The translations under genes were made by a program, and so were the position numbers. This document shows, piece by piece, positions 16,034 through 25,234 of a DNA stretch of 64,000 nt. The stretch is taken from NCBI RefSeq assembly GCF_048268525.1, contig NZ_JBLWVH010000001.1:124001-188000 (forward strand), given 5' to 3'. Source of the stretch: Maricaulis sp048268525. GTDB taxonomy: Bacteria > Pseudomonadota > Alphaproteobacteria > Caulobacterales > Maricaulaceae. The notes under the pieces were generated by a model. It ran no database searches and was not told the DNA's origin. It saw nothing but the letters and a program-made list of their open reading frames with translations. How positions within the stretch are numbered: position 1 is the first letter of the stretch; every line of letters begins with the position of its first letter.

Positions 16034-18316
16034 ATGATGTTGAAGTTTGTATCAGCCATTGCGATGGCAGCATCCTTGGTGGCGTGCGGTCCGACCGAGG
16101 CGCCATCGACCCATGTCGACGCCTTCTCTCCGCGCGTCAGTGATCTTCTCGAACGCATGACGCTGGAGGAGAAGCTCGGACAGCTGCACCAGGCCGCTGG
16201 TGGGCGCAGTCGCAATCTGAACTCCCGTCTGACCGACGACGAGCTGGACCGGGTCCGGCGAGGTGGAGTCGGTTCCTACCTGCATGTCGCTGGCGCCGAG
16301 CCCCTTGCCGAGTTGCAGCGCGTCGCCGTTGAAGAGAGCCGGCTCGGCATTCCTTTGCTGTTCGCGATGGATGTTGTGCACGGCTACCGTACGATCTTCC
16401 CGGTTCCGATCGCCATGGCGTCCACCTGGGATGAATCGGACTGGGAGGCGGCGACCCGCATTTCAGCAGAGGAAGCGAGCGCTTCCGGTCTGCACTGGAC
16501 CTTCGCCCCGATGGTCGACATCGCCCGCGATCCCCGATGGGGCCGGATCGTCGAAGGTGGCGGCTCTGACCCCTATCTCGGAGCCCGGATGGCGGCCGCC
16601 CAGGTCGCGGGCTATCAGGGAGAAGACCTGGCGCAAGCGGACACGATCCTGGCGACGGCCAAGCATTTTGGCGCCTATGGCGTTCCGACAGGTGGACGGG
16701 ACTACGGGACGGCGGACCTGTCCGAACGAAGCCTGTACGAAATCTACCTGCCGCCCTTCTACGCGGCCAGCCGCGCCGGCGCAGGGTCGATGATGACGGC
16801 GTTCAACGACATAGCCGGCGTGCCGTCCACCGCAAACGAAACCCTCATCGATGGAACATTGCGGGGGCGCTGGGGCTTTGACGGGATGATTGTCAGCGAC
16901 TGGAACGCGGTTGCCGAACTGATCAATCATGGTGTCGCGGATAACCGCGCCGAAGCCGGAGCGCTCGCGCTTCGCGCCGGGGTTGACATGGACATGACCA
17001 GTTCCGTGTTCGTGAACGATCTGAGGGTGGCGATCGAGGCCGACCCGGAATTGCTGGATGATCTCGACCTTGCTGTCGGCCGCATCCTGACGGCGAAAGA
17101 ACAACTGGGCCTGTTCGATGACCCTATGGCCTATCACCAGACCGCGCGTGAAACGTCGGAACTGCTGGCCCAGGACCACCGGGCGCTGGCCCGGGCGGTT
17201 TCGACACGCTCCATGGTCCTGCTCAAGAACGAGGCGGACGCCCTTCCTCTGGGCGAGGGCGCGGGCAGGGTCGCGGTTATCGGTGCCCTGGCGACGGATG
17301 CGTGGACGCAGCTGGGCTCCTGGCGGGCGCAAGGCCGGCCAGAGGATGTGATCACACTGCTCGACGGGCTCGAGGCCGGAGCGCCGGAAGGGGTTGATGT
17401 CCTTCACGCGATCGGCGCCGATCCAGCCGACGACGACCTGTCAGGCATCGCCGAGGCCGTCGCGCTGGCCGAGAGCGCTGACAGGGTCGTGTTGGTGGTT
17501 GGCGAGGGCTATGACATGTCCGGCGAGGCCCGAAGCCGGTCGGACCTCTTCATGCCAGCCAGTCAGCGAGCACTGGCAGATGCCATTTTCGAGACCGGCA
17601 AACCGGTCATCGTCATCCTGGTGACAGGTCGCCCGCTGGCCATCCCCGATCTTGCCGAGCGCGCCGACGCCATTCTGAATGCCTGGATGCTTGGAGTGGA
17701 GGCGGGTCCGGCCCTCGCGGATATTGTGTACGGTGAGGTGTCGCCGTCCGGGCGTCTGCCGGTAAGTTTCCCGCGGACCACCGGGGCTGTCCCATACAGC
17801 TATTCTGAATTCCCGAGTGGCCGCCCGGCTGACCCGGATCTCGACCGGGACACCAACCGCTATCATGACCAGCCTATCACGCCGCTCTATCCGTTCGGGC
17901 ATGGTCTGAGCTACAGCGATTTCAGCTATGGCGAGCTTGTTGCGCAAAACGATGCCGCCGGCATCCGTCTCAGCGTGGATGTGACAAATACCGGTGATCG
18001 TGAAGCGGACGAGGTCGTTCAACTCTACATGCGCGATCCGCTGGCCTTCGTGGCGCGACCGCAACTGGAGCTGCGAGGGTATCGGAGAATTACGCTGATG
18101 CCGGGCGAGCAGCGTACGGTTCATTTCCATCTGATACCGGCACAAAGCGCCATTTTCGAGCGACCGGGCTCCTGGCGGATCGAGGCCGGAGAGCTGCTCT
18201 TCCACGTGGGATCCAGCTCCGCCGACCTCCGTTCCAGCGCCAGTGTGCATGTTGAGTCCGGCGGGACGAGCGAAGTTCCTGCCACGGCGATCGAGACCCG
18301 GACCGAGGTCGAATGA
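16034..18316 (+). CDS. GH3 beta-glucosidase, lipoprotein
   Basis: A glycoside hydrolase family 3 enzyme of 760 residues that would release glucose from cellobiose or other beta-glucosides. A lipoprotein signal ends at Cys18 (SLVAC-G), so it is probably anchored in the outer membrane. The N-terminal TIM-barrel domain has MDVVHGYRTIFP, KHFGAYG and the nucleophile Asp289 in MIVSDWN. The second domain follows (VVGEGYDMSGEA), then a fibronectin-III-like tail with VVQLYMRDP. ATG 16034, or ATG 16037 three bases later, follows AGGGGG; the frame open from 15851 is not a plausible leader and includes the operator. The stop overlaps the next start (ATGA). Confidence 0.92.
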   Translation: MMLKFVSAIAMAASLVACGPTEAPSTHVDAFSPRVSDLLERMTLEEKLGQLHQAAGGRSRNLNSRLTDDELDRVRRGGVGSYLHVAGAEPLAELQRVAVEESRLGIPLLFAMDVVHGYRTIFPVPIAMASTWDESDWEAATRISAEEASASGLHWTFAPMVDIARDPRWGRIVEGGGSDPYLGARMAAAQVAGYQGEDLAQADTILATAKHFGAYGVPTGGRDYGTADLSERSLYEIYLPPFYAASRAGAGSMMTAFNDIAGVPSTANETLIDGTLRGRWGFDGMIVSDWNAVAELINHGVADNRAEAGALALRAGVDMDMTSSVFVNDLRVAIEADPELLDDLDLAVGRILTAKEQLGLFDDPMAYHQTARETSELLAQDHRALARAVSTRSMVLLKNEADALPLGEGAGRVAVIGALATDAWTQLGSWRAQGRPEDVITLLDGLEAGAPEGVDVLHAIGADPADDDLSGIAEAVALAESADRVVLVVGEGYDMSGEARSRSDLFMPASQRALADAIFETGKPVIVILVTGRPLAIPDLAERADAILNAWMLGVEAGPALADIVYGEVSPSGRLPVSFPRTTGAVPYSYSEFPSGRPADPDLDRDTNRYHDQPITPLYPFGHGLSYSDFSYGELVAQNDAAGIRLSVDVTNTGDREADEVVQLYMRDPLAFVARPQLELRGYRRITLMPGEQRTVHFHLIPAQSAIFERPGSWRIEAGELLFHVGSSSADLRSSASVHVESGGTSEVPATAIETRTEVE

Positions 18317-19335
18317 TGGGGACCCGTCGCGAATTCCTCCTTACGACGGGCGCCAGCCTGGTTCTGGGCGCGTGTGTCGAGACAGTCGCCGATCGGACCG
18401 CCGCAGTTGAAATTATCGACCGTGACGCAGAATCGCTGATGGGGCGAAATACGCGATTGGAGAGCCTCGCCGACGGCTTCACCTGGGCGGAGGGGCCAAC
18501 TTGGGACCGCATGAGGGGATGCCTGTACTTCACCGATGTTCCCGAGAACAGGGCCTATCGTTGGTCTGCGGAGGCGGGGCTTGAGGTCTTTCTTGACCCC
18601 TCGGGCGTGGAACCGGAACATGCGGTCGGCTTGCGCGAGCCTGGCGCCAACGGTTTGTGGTACGGCGCAGATGGTCAGCTTTATGTCTGCAATCACGGCA
18701 CCCGGTCGCTTGAAAGGCTTGATCTTGACGACCTCTCACGCGTGACCTTGGTCGACCGGTTCGGCGCGGATCGGTTCAACAGTCCCAACGACCTTGTGCT
18801 CTCCCGTGATGGTCGAATCTACTTCACAGACCCGCCCTATGGGCTGGAAGGTCTTGACGCATCGCCGCTCAAGGAACTGCCCTGGAATGGAGTCTATTGT
18901 CTTGAGCCGGATGGTCGATGCCATCGTCTGACCGACGCGATGAGCTTCCCGAATGGGATCGCATTGTCACCGGACGAGGCCTGGCTCTACGTCGCTCAAT
19001 CTGACCCAGCGGCCCCGGTCTTGCGGCGTTTCGCGTTGAATGATGGTCAAGTGGCTGGCAACGGTGACGTCATATTTGACGCGTCGGTGTACCTGGCCTC
19101 CGGTGATCCGGGTCTTCCCGACGGCATGGCAGTCACGGCGACCGGGCATATCCTGATGACCGGGCCCGGCGGTGTGTTCCTGCTCGCGCCCGATGGTCGC
19201 CCGCTGGCCCGGATCCGGACCGGCAGCGCGACCGCCAATTGCGCGTTCGGCGGCGACGGCCATGATTTATACATCACGGCCCAGGACCGCCTCATGCGAA
19301 TGCGTCTGCCAATGCGAGGCGTGCAATGGAGCTGA
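18313..19335 (+). CDS. SMP-30/gluconolactonase-family lipoprotein
   Basis: A 340-residue beta-propeller enzyme of the SMP-30/gluconolactonase/LRE family, probably hydrolysing glucono-1,5-lactone to gluconate. The N-terminus carries twin arginines (TRREFLLTTGAS) and then a lipobox LGAC, suggesting Tat export as a lipoprotein. Family features are EGPTWD, LYFTDVPENRAYRW, GANGLWY, FNSPNDLVLSRDGRIYFTDP and SFPNGIALSPDE, the Asn and Asp residues being the usual metal ligands. It overlaps the GH3 gene by 4 bases and the permease gene by 10. That context supports periplasmic gluconate formation. No glucose dehydrogenase is encoded in the window. Confidence 0.88.
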   Translation: MMGTRREFLLTTGASLVLGACVETVADRTAAVEIIDRDAESLMGRNTRLESLADGFTWAEGPTWDRMRGCLYFTDVPENRAYRWSAEAGLEVFLDPSGVEPEHAVGLREPGANGLWYGADGQLYVCNHGTRSLERLDLDDLSRVTLVDRFGADRFNSPNDLVLSRDGRIYFTDPPYGLEGLDASPLKELPWNGVYCLEPDGRCHRLTDAMSFPNGIALSPDEAWLYVAQSDPAAPVLRRFALNDGQVAGNGDVIFDASVYLASGDPGLPDGMAVTATGHILMTGPGGVFLLAPDGRPLARIRTGSATANCAFGGDGHDLYITAQDRLMRMRLPMRGVQWS

Positions 19336-20681
19336 CCGAACTGGCGCAGAGCCTGCGTCCGCTGATCGTTACGGGTCTGGCCATCCCGGTCCTGCTTGTC
19401 CTTGTCCTGAGACTGCGTGTTCCGGCCTTTGCCGCCTTGATCGGTGTGGCGCTGGCGGCTGCCCTCGCGGCAGGAATGCCCGCGGATGATGCCTATGCCA
19501 CAATCACATCCGGCATGGGTGGCACGCTGGGCTTCATAGCGGTCATCGTCGGGCTGGGCGCGCTTTTCGGAGCACTTCTGGAGGCCGGGGGCGGCCTCCC
19601 CAACCTGGCCAATGCCGTCATCGGTCGCAGTGGCGTCCGGGGCAGCCAGACCGCAATCGGCGTGGTTGGTCTGATCGTGGCCATCCCTGTATTCTTTGAC
19701 GTTGCACTTATTATCCTGGCGCCGGTAGCGCTGGCTCTGGCTCGACGCGCCGGTAAACCGGTGATGGCCTATGGCTTGCCCCTTCTGGCGGGGCTTGCGA
19801 TTGCCCACGCCTTCATACCCCCCACCCCGGGGCCTGTCGCCGTGGCCGAAATCATCGAGGCGGATCTGGCCTGGGTCATTCTGGCGGGCGTGGTGACGGG
19901 TGTTCCGGCCTTGATCCTGGCGGGGCCAATGTTTGCCACCGTCCTGGAGCGTCTCGGGCAGATGCCGACCGGGCAGGACCTGCTGAAGCCAGAGGAGACC
20001 GGTCCGGGTCCGACGATGCCGGCTGGACAGGTGCTTTGCCTGATTTTACTTCCCCTGATCCTCATCCTGGGTCGAGCGACTGCAGGCTTTACTGATGCGT
20101 CTGGCGGGCTGGTCGATGTGCTCAATCTGATCGGACATCCATTTGGCGCGCTTCTTCTGGCATGTGCATTGGCGGCTTTCCTTGCCGTACGGGCAGGACC
20201 GGCGGCCCGTGACCGTATCAATCTGGCGATCGCTCGTGCACTCGAACCGGCCGGCGCCGTTATTCTCGTGACCGGGGCGGGCGGCGCTTTCAAACAGGTC
20301 CTGGTCGATACCGGAGCGGGAGCGCAGCTGGCGCAACTGGCCCTGACGCTTGGTCTGACGCCATTGCTGGCAGGCTACTTCCTGGCCCTGCTTGTCCGGG
20401 TCGCTCAAGGGAGCGCAACGGTGGCCATGATCACGGCCGCCGGGATGACCGCGCCACTCATGTCAGGGTTGGACATTTCCGGTCTCGAACGGGCATTTGT
20501 GGTCGTCGCGATCGCGGCGGGTGCCAGCGCCTTGTCTCACGTCAATGATAGCGGGTTCTGGCTGGTCAGCCGGGTCTTCAGGCTCAGCGAGGCCGAGACC
20601 CTCCGCAGCTGGACAATTGCCACGCTGGCCCTGAGCCTGACCGGCCTGGCGGTCAGCCTGCTCGCTGTTCTGGTGGTCTGA
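19326..20681 (+). CDS. gntP: Gluconate permease, GntP family
   Basis: An inner-membrane gluconate:proton symporter of 451 residues with about 12-14 hydrophobic helices. GntP-type motifs are present: GMGGTLGFIAVIVGLGALFG, GIPVFFD-like IPVFFDVALIIL, AHAFIPPTPGPVA, and near the end HVNDSGFWLV. Start ATG 19326 lies inside the gluconolactonase gene with GAGG upstream. It would import the gluconate made in the periplasm and pass it to the gluconokinase at 15317. It ends 47 bases from the convergent GH3 gene; no clear terminator was found between them. Confidence 0.9.
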   Translation: MELTELAQSLRPLIVTGLAIPVLLVLVLRLRVPAFAALIGVALAAALAAGMPADDAYATITSGMGGTLGFIAVIVGLGALFGALLEAGGGLPNLANAVIGRSGVRGSQTAIGVVGLIVAIPVFFDVALIILAPVALALARRAGKPVMAYGLPLLAGLAIAHAFIPPTPGPVAVAEIIEADLAWVILAGVVTGVPALILAGPMFATVLERLGQMPTGQDLLKPEETGPGPTMPAGQVLCLILLPLILILGRATAGFTDASGGLVDVLNLIGHPFGALLLACALAAFLAVRAGPAARDRINLAIARALEPAGAVILVTGAGGAFKQVLVDTGAGAQLAQLALTLGLTPLLAGYFLALLVRVAQGSATVAMITAAGMTAPLMSGLDISGLERAFVVVAIAAGASALSHVNDSGFWLVSRVFRLSEAETLRSWTIATLALSLTGLAVSLLAVLVV

Positions 20682-20728
20682 GCCCGATCACAATTCGCCG
20701 GCGCGCAGACCGGAGAGGTGCGGGCCTG

Positions 20729-23299
20729 TCACTCGTCGCCGCAGGTCCGCATGGCATCAATATCCGATCCGAGAGCGATCTCACCGATCCCGATCTCGCC
20801 ATCCTCGTCGCGCGCCCGGATAATGAACGGTGTGTCGAGTTGGCTCATGTCGACGCCGGCATCGGCGAAACAACTCAGGCTGATCCGATATTCGGACCAA
20901 GGGCCCTGCTGGATATCGATCGGAACAAAGTGAAGGCATTCGGGCCCGGATGCGCAACCCATTCCGATTTCCACACGGGCAGTCTGGCTGTTCACACCAC
21001 GGGCGCGGAACGACAGCTCCATGGCGCCGTTGGTTTCGCGGGACAGATCAACCGGATCGGTACCGTGCAGGCGCAGAAGCTCGCCGCCGGCCGACCAGAC
21101 AAGCTGGATGCTGTCTTCCTGGGCAATTCGGTCCAGCACCCCAAGTGCCACATGATCGGTTGATGCGAGGCGTTCCTCGGGTGTGTGCCAGCCGCGACCG
21201 TCCGCGATCTGAACAGTCCAAGGCTCGATTGCCTGACCGCGGGCATAGAAGCTTCCGTCTTCATTGTGGTCGTCGGAGGACAGGCCGGACTCTTCGGAGA
21301 GCGTCGATCCGGAATCCGTATCCTCGTAGCTGAGGCCGTAGCCGTATGCATAAAGCGGTGTGTAGTCTGCATCACCGACATTGACCGGTCCGGAATTGGC
21401 GACGGCAGGCCATGAGTAGGACAGGCGTCCGGTGAAGTCATAGTCCTCATGGGACCGGAAAATCAGGTCGGCCACGCCGCCGCCTTCCGTCCCCGGCAGC
21501 CAGGCGGCCACAAAGGCATCGGAATCGTTGATCTCCGGGTTGGTCCACAAGGGGCGCCCCGAGAGGAAGATACTGACGACGGGGATGTTCCGGTCCTGGT
21601 ATTGCTCCAGGAGTTCGGTGTCGAAGTCTGGCGAGACGAAATCAAGGTGATCCCGATCTCCCTGAAACTCCGCATACGGGTCTTCGCCATAGACGGCGAT
21701 CACTGCATCAGCAGCCACATCAGATCGGCCTTCAGGGTCGAAAATGACTTGTCCGCCAGCGGCCTCAACGGTGGACCTAATTCCGGCCAGGATGCTTTCG
21801 CCGGCCGGAAACTCCTCGTTCGGGAACTCGCCGCCCTGCCAGGAAAGAGTCCATCCGCCGGCCGCCTTGCCGATATGATCAGCGCCTTCGCCCACAACCA
21901 GCACTGTCAGCCCTGGATCAAGCGGCAGCGTCTGGTCGGCGTTTTTCAACAGGACGAGCGACTCGCGGACCGCCTGGCGAGCGATAGCGCGGTGTTCGGC
22001 CGCCGCAAGGACCGAATTGCTGTTGGCCAACGGTCGCTCGCTGGGTGCGACCTGTTCAAAAAGGCCGGCCTGGATCTTGACCCGCAAGATCCGTCGGACG
22101 GCCTGATCGAGGCGCTCCATGGAAATCTCGCCGGATTGAACCTGCGCGAGGGTATTATGGTACAGCTCCCGCCAGCTATCGGGTGCCATGAACATGTCGA
22201 CACCTGCATTGAAGCTCTCAGGGCAGTCGGTTGAAACGCAACCCGGTATGAGGCCGTGGCCATTCCAGTCGCCCACCACAAAGCCGGTGAAGCCCATCCG
22301 GTCTCGCAGGACGCCTTCGAGGAGGCTCTCATTCCCGTGCATGCGAGCGTCATTCCAGCTTGAGAACGAGGCCATGACGGTCAGAACCCCGGCGGGGATC
22401 GCAGTGTAGTAACCTGCGGCGTGAACGTCGCGTAGCTCGGTTTCACTGATCCGGGCGTCGCCCTGGTCCCGGCCATCCAGAGTTCCGCCATCGGCCAGAA
22501 AATGCTTGGCACTGGAGATGACGCGGCCTTCGCTCATGAACTCGTCGGTACCCGGTCGGCCCTGCAGGCCCCAGACAATCCGTTCGCCGTAGGCGGCGAC
22601 GATGGCCGGGTCCTCGGAAAACCCTTCATAGGTTCGGCCCCAACGGTCATCTCGCGGGACGGCCAGCGTCGGGGCAAACGTCCAGTCGTGCCCCGAGACA
22701 GACAGTTCCCGGGCCGTTACCCGGTAGATGTCCTCGATCAGATCCGGATTGTTCATCGCGCCCAGGCCGATATTGTGCGGAAAAACCACGGCGCCGCGCA
22801 GATTGGCGTGCCCATGAACCGCGTCAATGCCCCAGATGATCGGGATGGCGATCTCGACGCCCTCAGGGTCGATCGAGGCATTGAAATAGGCGTCCGCCGC
22901 ATCCAGCCAGGTTTGGGCGTCGGCATAGGCGAGCGGTCCGGGTGCCGAGTTGCCGCCACTCAATACCGATCCAAGCCTGTAGTTGCGGACATCCTCAGCC
23001 GTAACCGACCCGCTGTCAGCCTGAATGGTTTGGCCGACTTTCTGCTCCAGCGTCATCTGCGCCATGATCGCGTCGATGCGGGCCTCGATAGCCGGATCGA
23101 GAGGCAAGGGCGAAATTTCCGGCCAGACTTCCGGGTCGGCTGTGGCATCGGCTGGCGGCGTGTAGATCGCTGGCGAAGACGCCGCGGCAAACGTGTCCGC
23201 CACTCCAGCGTCAGAGCGGTCGGAACAGGCTACCAGCCCCGTGCTGATCAAAGTTGCGACAATCGACACGGATGCGAGCTTTTGCGTCTTCCTGGTCAT
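20729..23299 (-). CDS. GH3 exo-beta-glucanase/glucosidase, lipoprotein
   Basis: A second family 3 glycoside hydrolase, 856 residues, longer than the one at 16034. A lipoprotein signal ends at Cys25 (GLVAC-S). The catalytic barrel has WGIDAVHGHANLRGAVVFPHNIGLG, KHFLADGGT and nucleophile Asp344 in FVVGDWNGHG. The second domain includes VLVVGEGADHIGKAAGGWTLSWQG. An extra C-terminal domain of about 150 residues follows the GH3 fold (EPWTVQIADGRGWHTP onward) and resembles the carbohydrate-binding tail of marine ExoP-like glucanases. It likely removes glucose from 1,3/1,4-beta-glucan ends. It has its own LacI-type operator and is transcribed toward gntP. Confidence 0.92.
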   Translation of the reverse strand: MTRKTQKLASVSIVATLISTGLVACSDRSDAGVADTFAAASSPAIYTPPADATADPEVWPEISPLPLDPAIEARIDAIMAQMTLEQKVGQTIQADSGSVTAEDVRNYRLGSVLSGGNSAPGPLAYADAQTWLDAADAYFNASIDPEGVEIAIPIIWGIDAVHGHANLRGAVVFPHNIGLGAMNNPDLIEDIYRVTARELSVSGHDWTFAPTLAVPRDDRWGRTYEGFSEDPAIVAAYGERIVWGLQGRPGTDEFMSEGRVISSAKHFLADGGTLDGRDQGDARISETELRDVHAAGYYTAIPAGVLTVMASFSSWNDARMHGNESLLEGVLRDRMGFTGFVVGDWNGHGLIPGCVSTDCPESFNAGVDMFMAPDSWRELYHNTLAQVQSGEISMERLDQAVRRILRVKIQAGLFEQVAPSERPLANSNSVLAAAEHRAIARQAVRESLVLLKNADQTLPLDPGLTVLVVGEGADHIGKAAGGWTLSWQGGEFPNEEFPAGESILAGIRSTVEAAGGQVIFDPEGRSDVAADAVIAVYGEDPYAEFQGDRDHLDFVSPDFDTELLEQYQDRNIPVVSIFLSGRPLWTNPEINDSDAFVAAWLPGTEGGGVADLIFRSHEDYDFTGRLSYSWPAVANSGPVNVGDADYTPLYAYGYGLSYEDTDSGSTLSEESGLSSDDHNEDGSFYARGQAIEPWTVQIADGRGWHTPEERLASTDHVALGVLDRIAQEDSIQLVWSAGGELLRLHGTDPVDLSRETNGAMELSFRARGVNSQTARVEIGMGCASGPECLHFVPIDIQQGPWSEYRISLSCFADAGVDMSQLDTPFIIRARDEDGEIGIGEIALGSDIDAMRTCGDE

Positions 23300-23333
23300 T
23301 CTGGTCTCCCCTCACCGAAAAGATGCCCAATTA

Positions 23334-23349
23334 TTGACTACGTTGTCAA
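23334..23349 (-). promoter_or_regulatory. LacI-type operator before GH3 exo-glucanase
   Basis: Read on the plus strand, TTGACTACGTTGTCAA matches the consensus palindrome at 15 of 16 positions. It lies 34 bases upstream of the minus-strand GH3 start at 23299. A TTGACC hexamer on the minus strand (23375-23380) stands 25 bases before it and could be the minus-35 element. Confidence 0.72.
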
Positions 23350-23389
23350 TTGTGGGCGCGCAAATCATGTCAGCGGTCAATCGCCAGTC

Positions 23390-25225
23390 TCATTCAGAGG
23401 CTTGGAGCGTCGTGCTTTCGAGTTGCACTGCCAGGGCAAACAGAGGCGCATTCCAATTGATGGCGACCTCGTTGAGCGCGAAGGCATCGACATGATCCAC
23501 CCAGCAGCGTTGGGGGGCGCAATTGCCGCGCATTTCCTGTGCGACCGGATCGGCCATGTTCAGATGGTTGGCCCCGCCCGACAACGCCCCGGCTGGTGCC
23601 GGCGGAAATTCCGGATCGGCACCGCGTGCCCAGAAGCGGTGATGAGGCGTTTCCATGCTGCGAACGCCGTGCCCGGCCACATAGCTCTGATCCAGGGCGT
23701 TCCGGCCCAGGACATAATCCAGGGCGTGGACGGCACCATTCCGATATCGCTCATCGCCGGTCAGGTCATGGGCGCTGGCCAGGACAAGCCCCCGATTGAG
23801 CAGGTTGGCATTCGACCCCCAATTCATGGCGCTGGCACGCATCGGATAGTGATACCCTTCCCGGGCCGCGTCCTCGAGATAGCGATCCGCTTCCGCGATC
23901 AGGCGCTCCGCCGCCTCCGAGCGCAGGTCCGTTTGCTCGGTGACCAGCGCAAGTGACAGGTCCGCCAGCAGGTTTGTATTGGCCCAGAATATGGCTGAGG
24001 GAACATAGGCATCATTCGACAGCGTGGCAGCGAAGTCATCCGCATACCCGGCGTCCCCGGTCGTCAGGAAGAGCTCGGCGGCAGCCCAGGCAAACTCGTC
24101 CAGGACGTCGGTATCGCCATAGGCGCCGCCGCCATCGAAATTGTTTCGGGCCAGCAGATCGGGATGGCGGCGAGCGGCCTGATAGGCCCGTCGGGCAGCA
24201 TAGAGTGTTCGGACTGAATAGTCCGGGTCGAGATCGGCCCAGAGACGTGAAGCCTGGGCCGCTGCGGCTGCCAGATTCAGGCTCGCAGCTGTCGAGGGTG
24301 GTATCAGGAAGCGTTCCTCTTCCGCATCGGCCGGCAGCAATGGTAGCGGAAGCCAGGCCCGTTCATGCAGCTTGTGATGGACCAGGCCCGAGCCATCAAT
24401 CTCCTGCAGGTGAGCCTCTGCCGCACCGGTTTCGCGCCGGTCGACCCAAACCATTTCGCCATCCGGAATTTGCATCTGAAGCATCCAGTCGAGATGCCAG
24501 CGCGCCTCAAGCAGGATTTCGCTGACCGGCTCGCTACCTTGTGGCAAGGCCACCCGTTCACCGGTCCAGCCCGATGTGTCGAGCTGGCCGCGTGTTGCCA
24601 GGCGCTCATAGGCATGTTGCAGGGTCCAGACCGAGATGCCGCCATTGACTACATACTGGCCGTAATCGCCGGCATCCGCCCATCCACCCGTCGTTTCGAG
24701 GGTGTAGTCGCAGCCGGGCCAGTTCGTTCCATCCTGGTCCGGACCGAAGAAGCAGGTCGCGTGGCTTTCGGTAAAACCTGCGGCGCGGGCCCACATCGCA
24801 CCGCCGGCAAACTCTGGTAGCAGGTCGGTCCCGAGGCGACTGAGATAGAAGTAGCGCAAGGCATCTTCGGCCAATCGACCATAGGGTTGGTCGGTGATCG
24901 TGAAAGGTCGACTTTCTTCGCCGCAAACACTGATGCGGTAGCCATTGCCAGCGTCGGTCAGGGCGTCGAAGCGGATCTGGTGAACGGAATCGCCGGAGCT
25001 TTCGTCCATCCCGTGGACGAGAGTTTCTCCACTCAACCGGACCATGCCATCGGCATCGCGGATATCCCAACGGGCTGGCGTGCCTGACCCATTTCGCAAG
25101 ATCGCCAGCTTGGTGGCTCCGGTCTCAAATCCGGTCTGGTTAAACAGGATCGGTGTTTCGCCGGCGGGTATGTCGCAGCCGTTTGCGGCGATCGTTTGGG
25201 TCAAGCTGACAAGCGCGACGAGCAT
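23390..25225 (-). CDS. GH9 endoglucanase/cellodextrinase
   Basis: A family 9 glycoside hydrolase of 611 residues that would cut internal or cellodextrin beta-1,4 bonds. An N-terminal Ig-like CelD domain (about 22-112) precedes the alpha-toroid catalytic domain. Catalytic-site motifs are visible: GGWADAGDYGQYV with Asp184 and Asp187, HHRFWA, and the proton donor Glu586 in LNEVAINWNAP. AGGAG stands before ATG 25225. The first residues are hydrophobic without a basic start, so the export signal is atypical or the start lies elsewhere. It is the last gene of a five-gene operon with the halogenase-like genes, 9 bases after the preceding stop. Confidence 0.92.
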   Translation of the reverse strand: MLVALVSLTQTIAANGCDIPAGETPILFNQTGFETGATKLAILRNGSGTPARWDIRDADGMVRLSGETLVHGMDESSGDSVHQIRFDALTDAGNGYRISVCGEESRPFTITDQPYGRLAEDALRYFYLSRLGTDLLPEFAGGAMWARAAGFTESHATCFFGPDQDGTNWPGCDYTLETTGGWADAGDYGQYVVNGGISVWTLQHAYERLATRGQLDTSGWTGERVALPQGSEPVSEILLEARWHLDWMLQMQIPDGEMVWVDRRETGAAEAHLQEIDGSGLVHHKLHERAWLPLPLLPADAEEERFLIPPSTAASLNLAAAAAQASRLWADLDPDYSVRTLYAARRAYQAARRHPDLLARNNFDGGGAYGDTDVLDEFAWAAAELFLTTGDAGYADDFAATLSNDAYVPSAIFWANTNLLADLSLALVTEQTDLRSEAAERLIAEADRYLEDAAREGYHYPMRASAMNWGSNANLLNRGLVLASAHDLTGDERYRNGAVHALDYVLGRNALDQSYVAGHGVRSMETPHHRFWARGADPEFPPAPAGALSGGANHLNMADPVAQEMRGNCAPQRCWVDHVDAFALNEVAINWNAPLFALAVQLESTTLQASE

Positions 25226-25234
25226 GATGATCTC

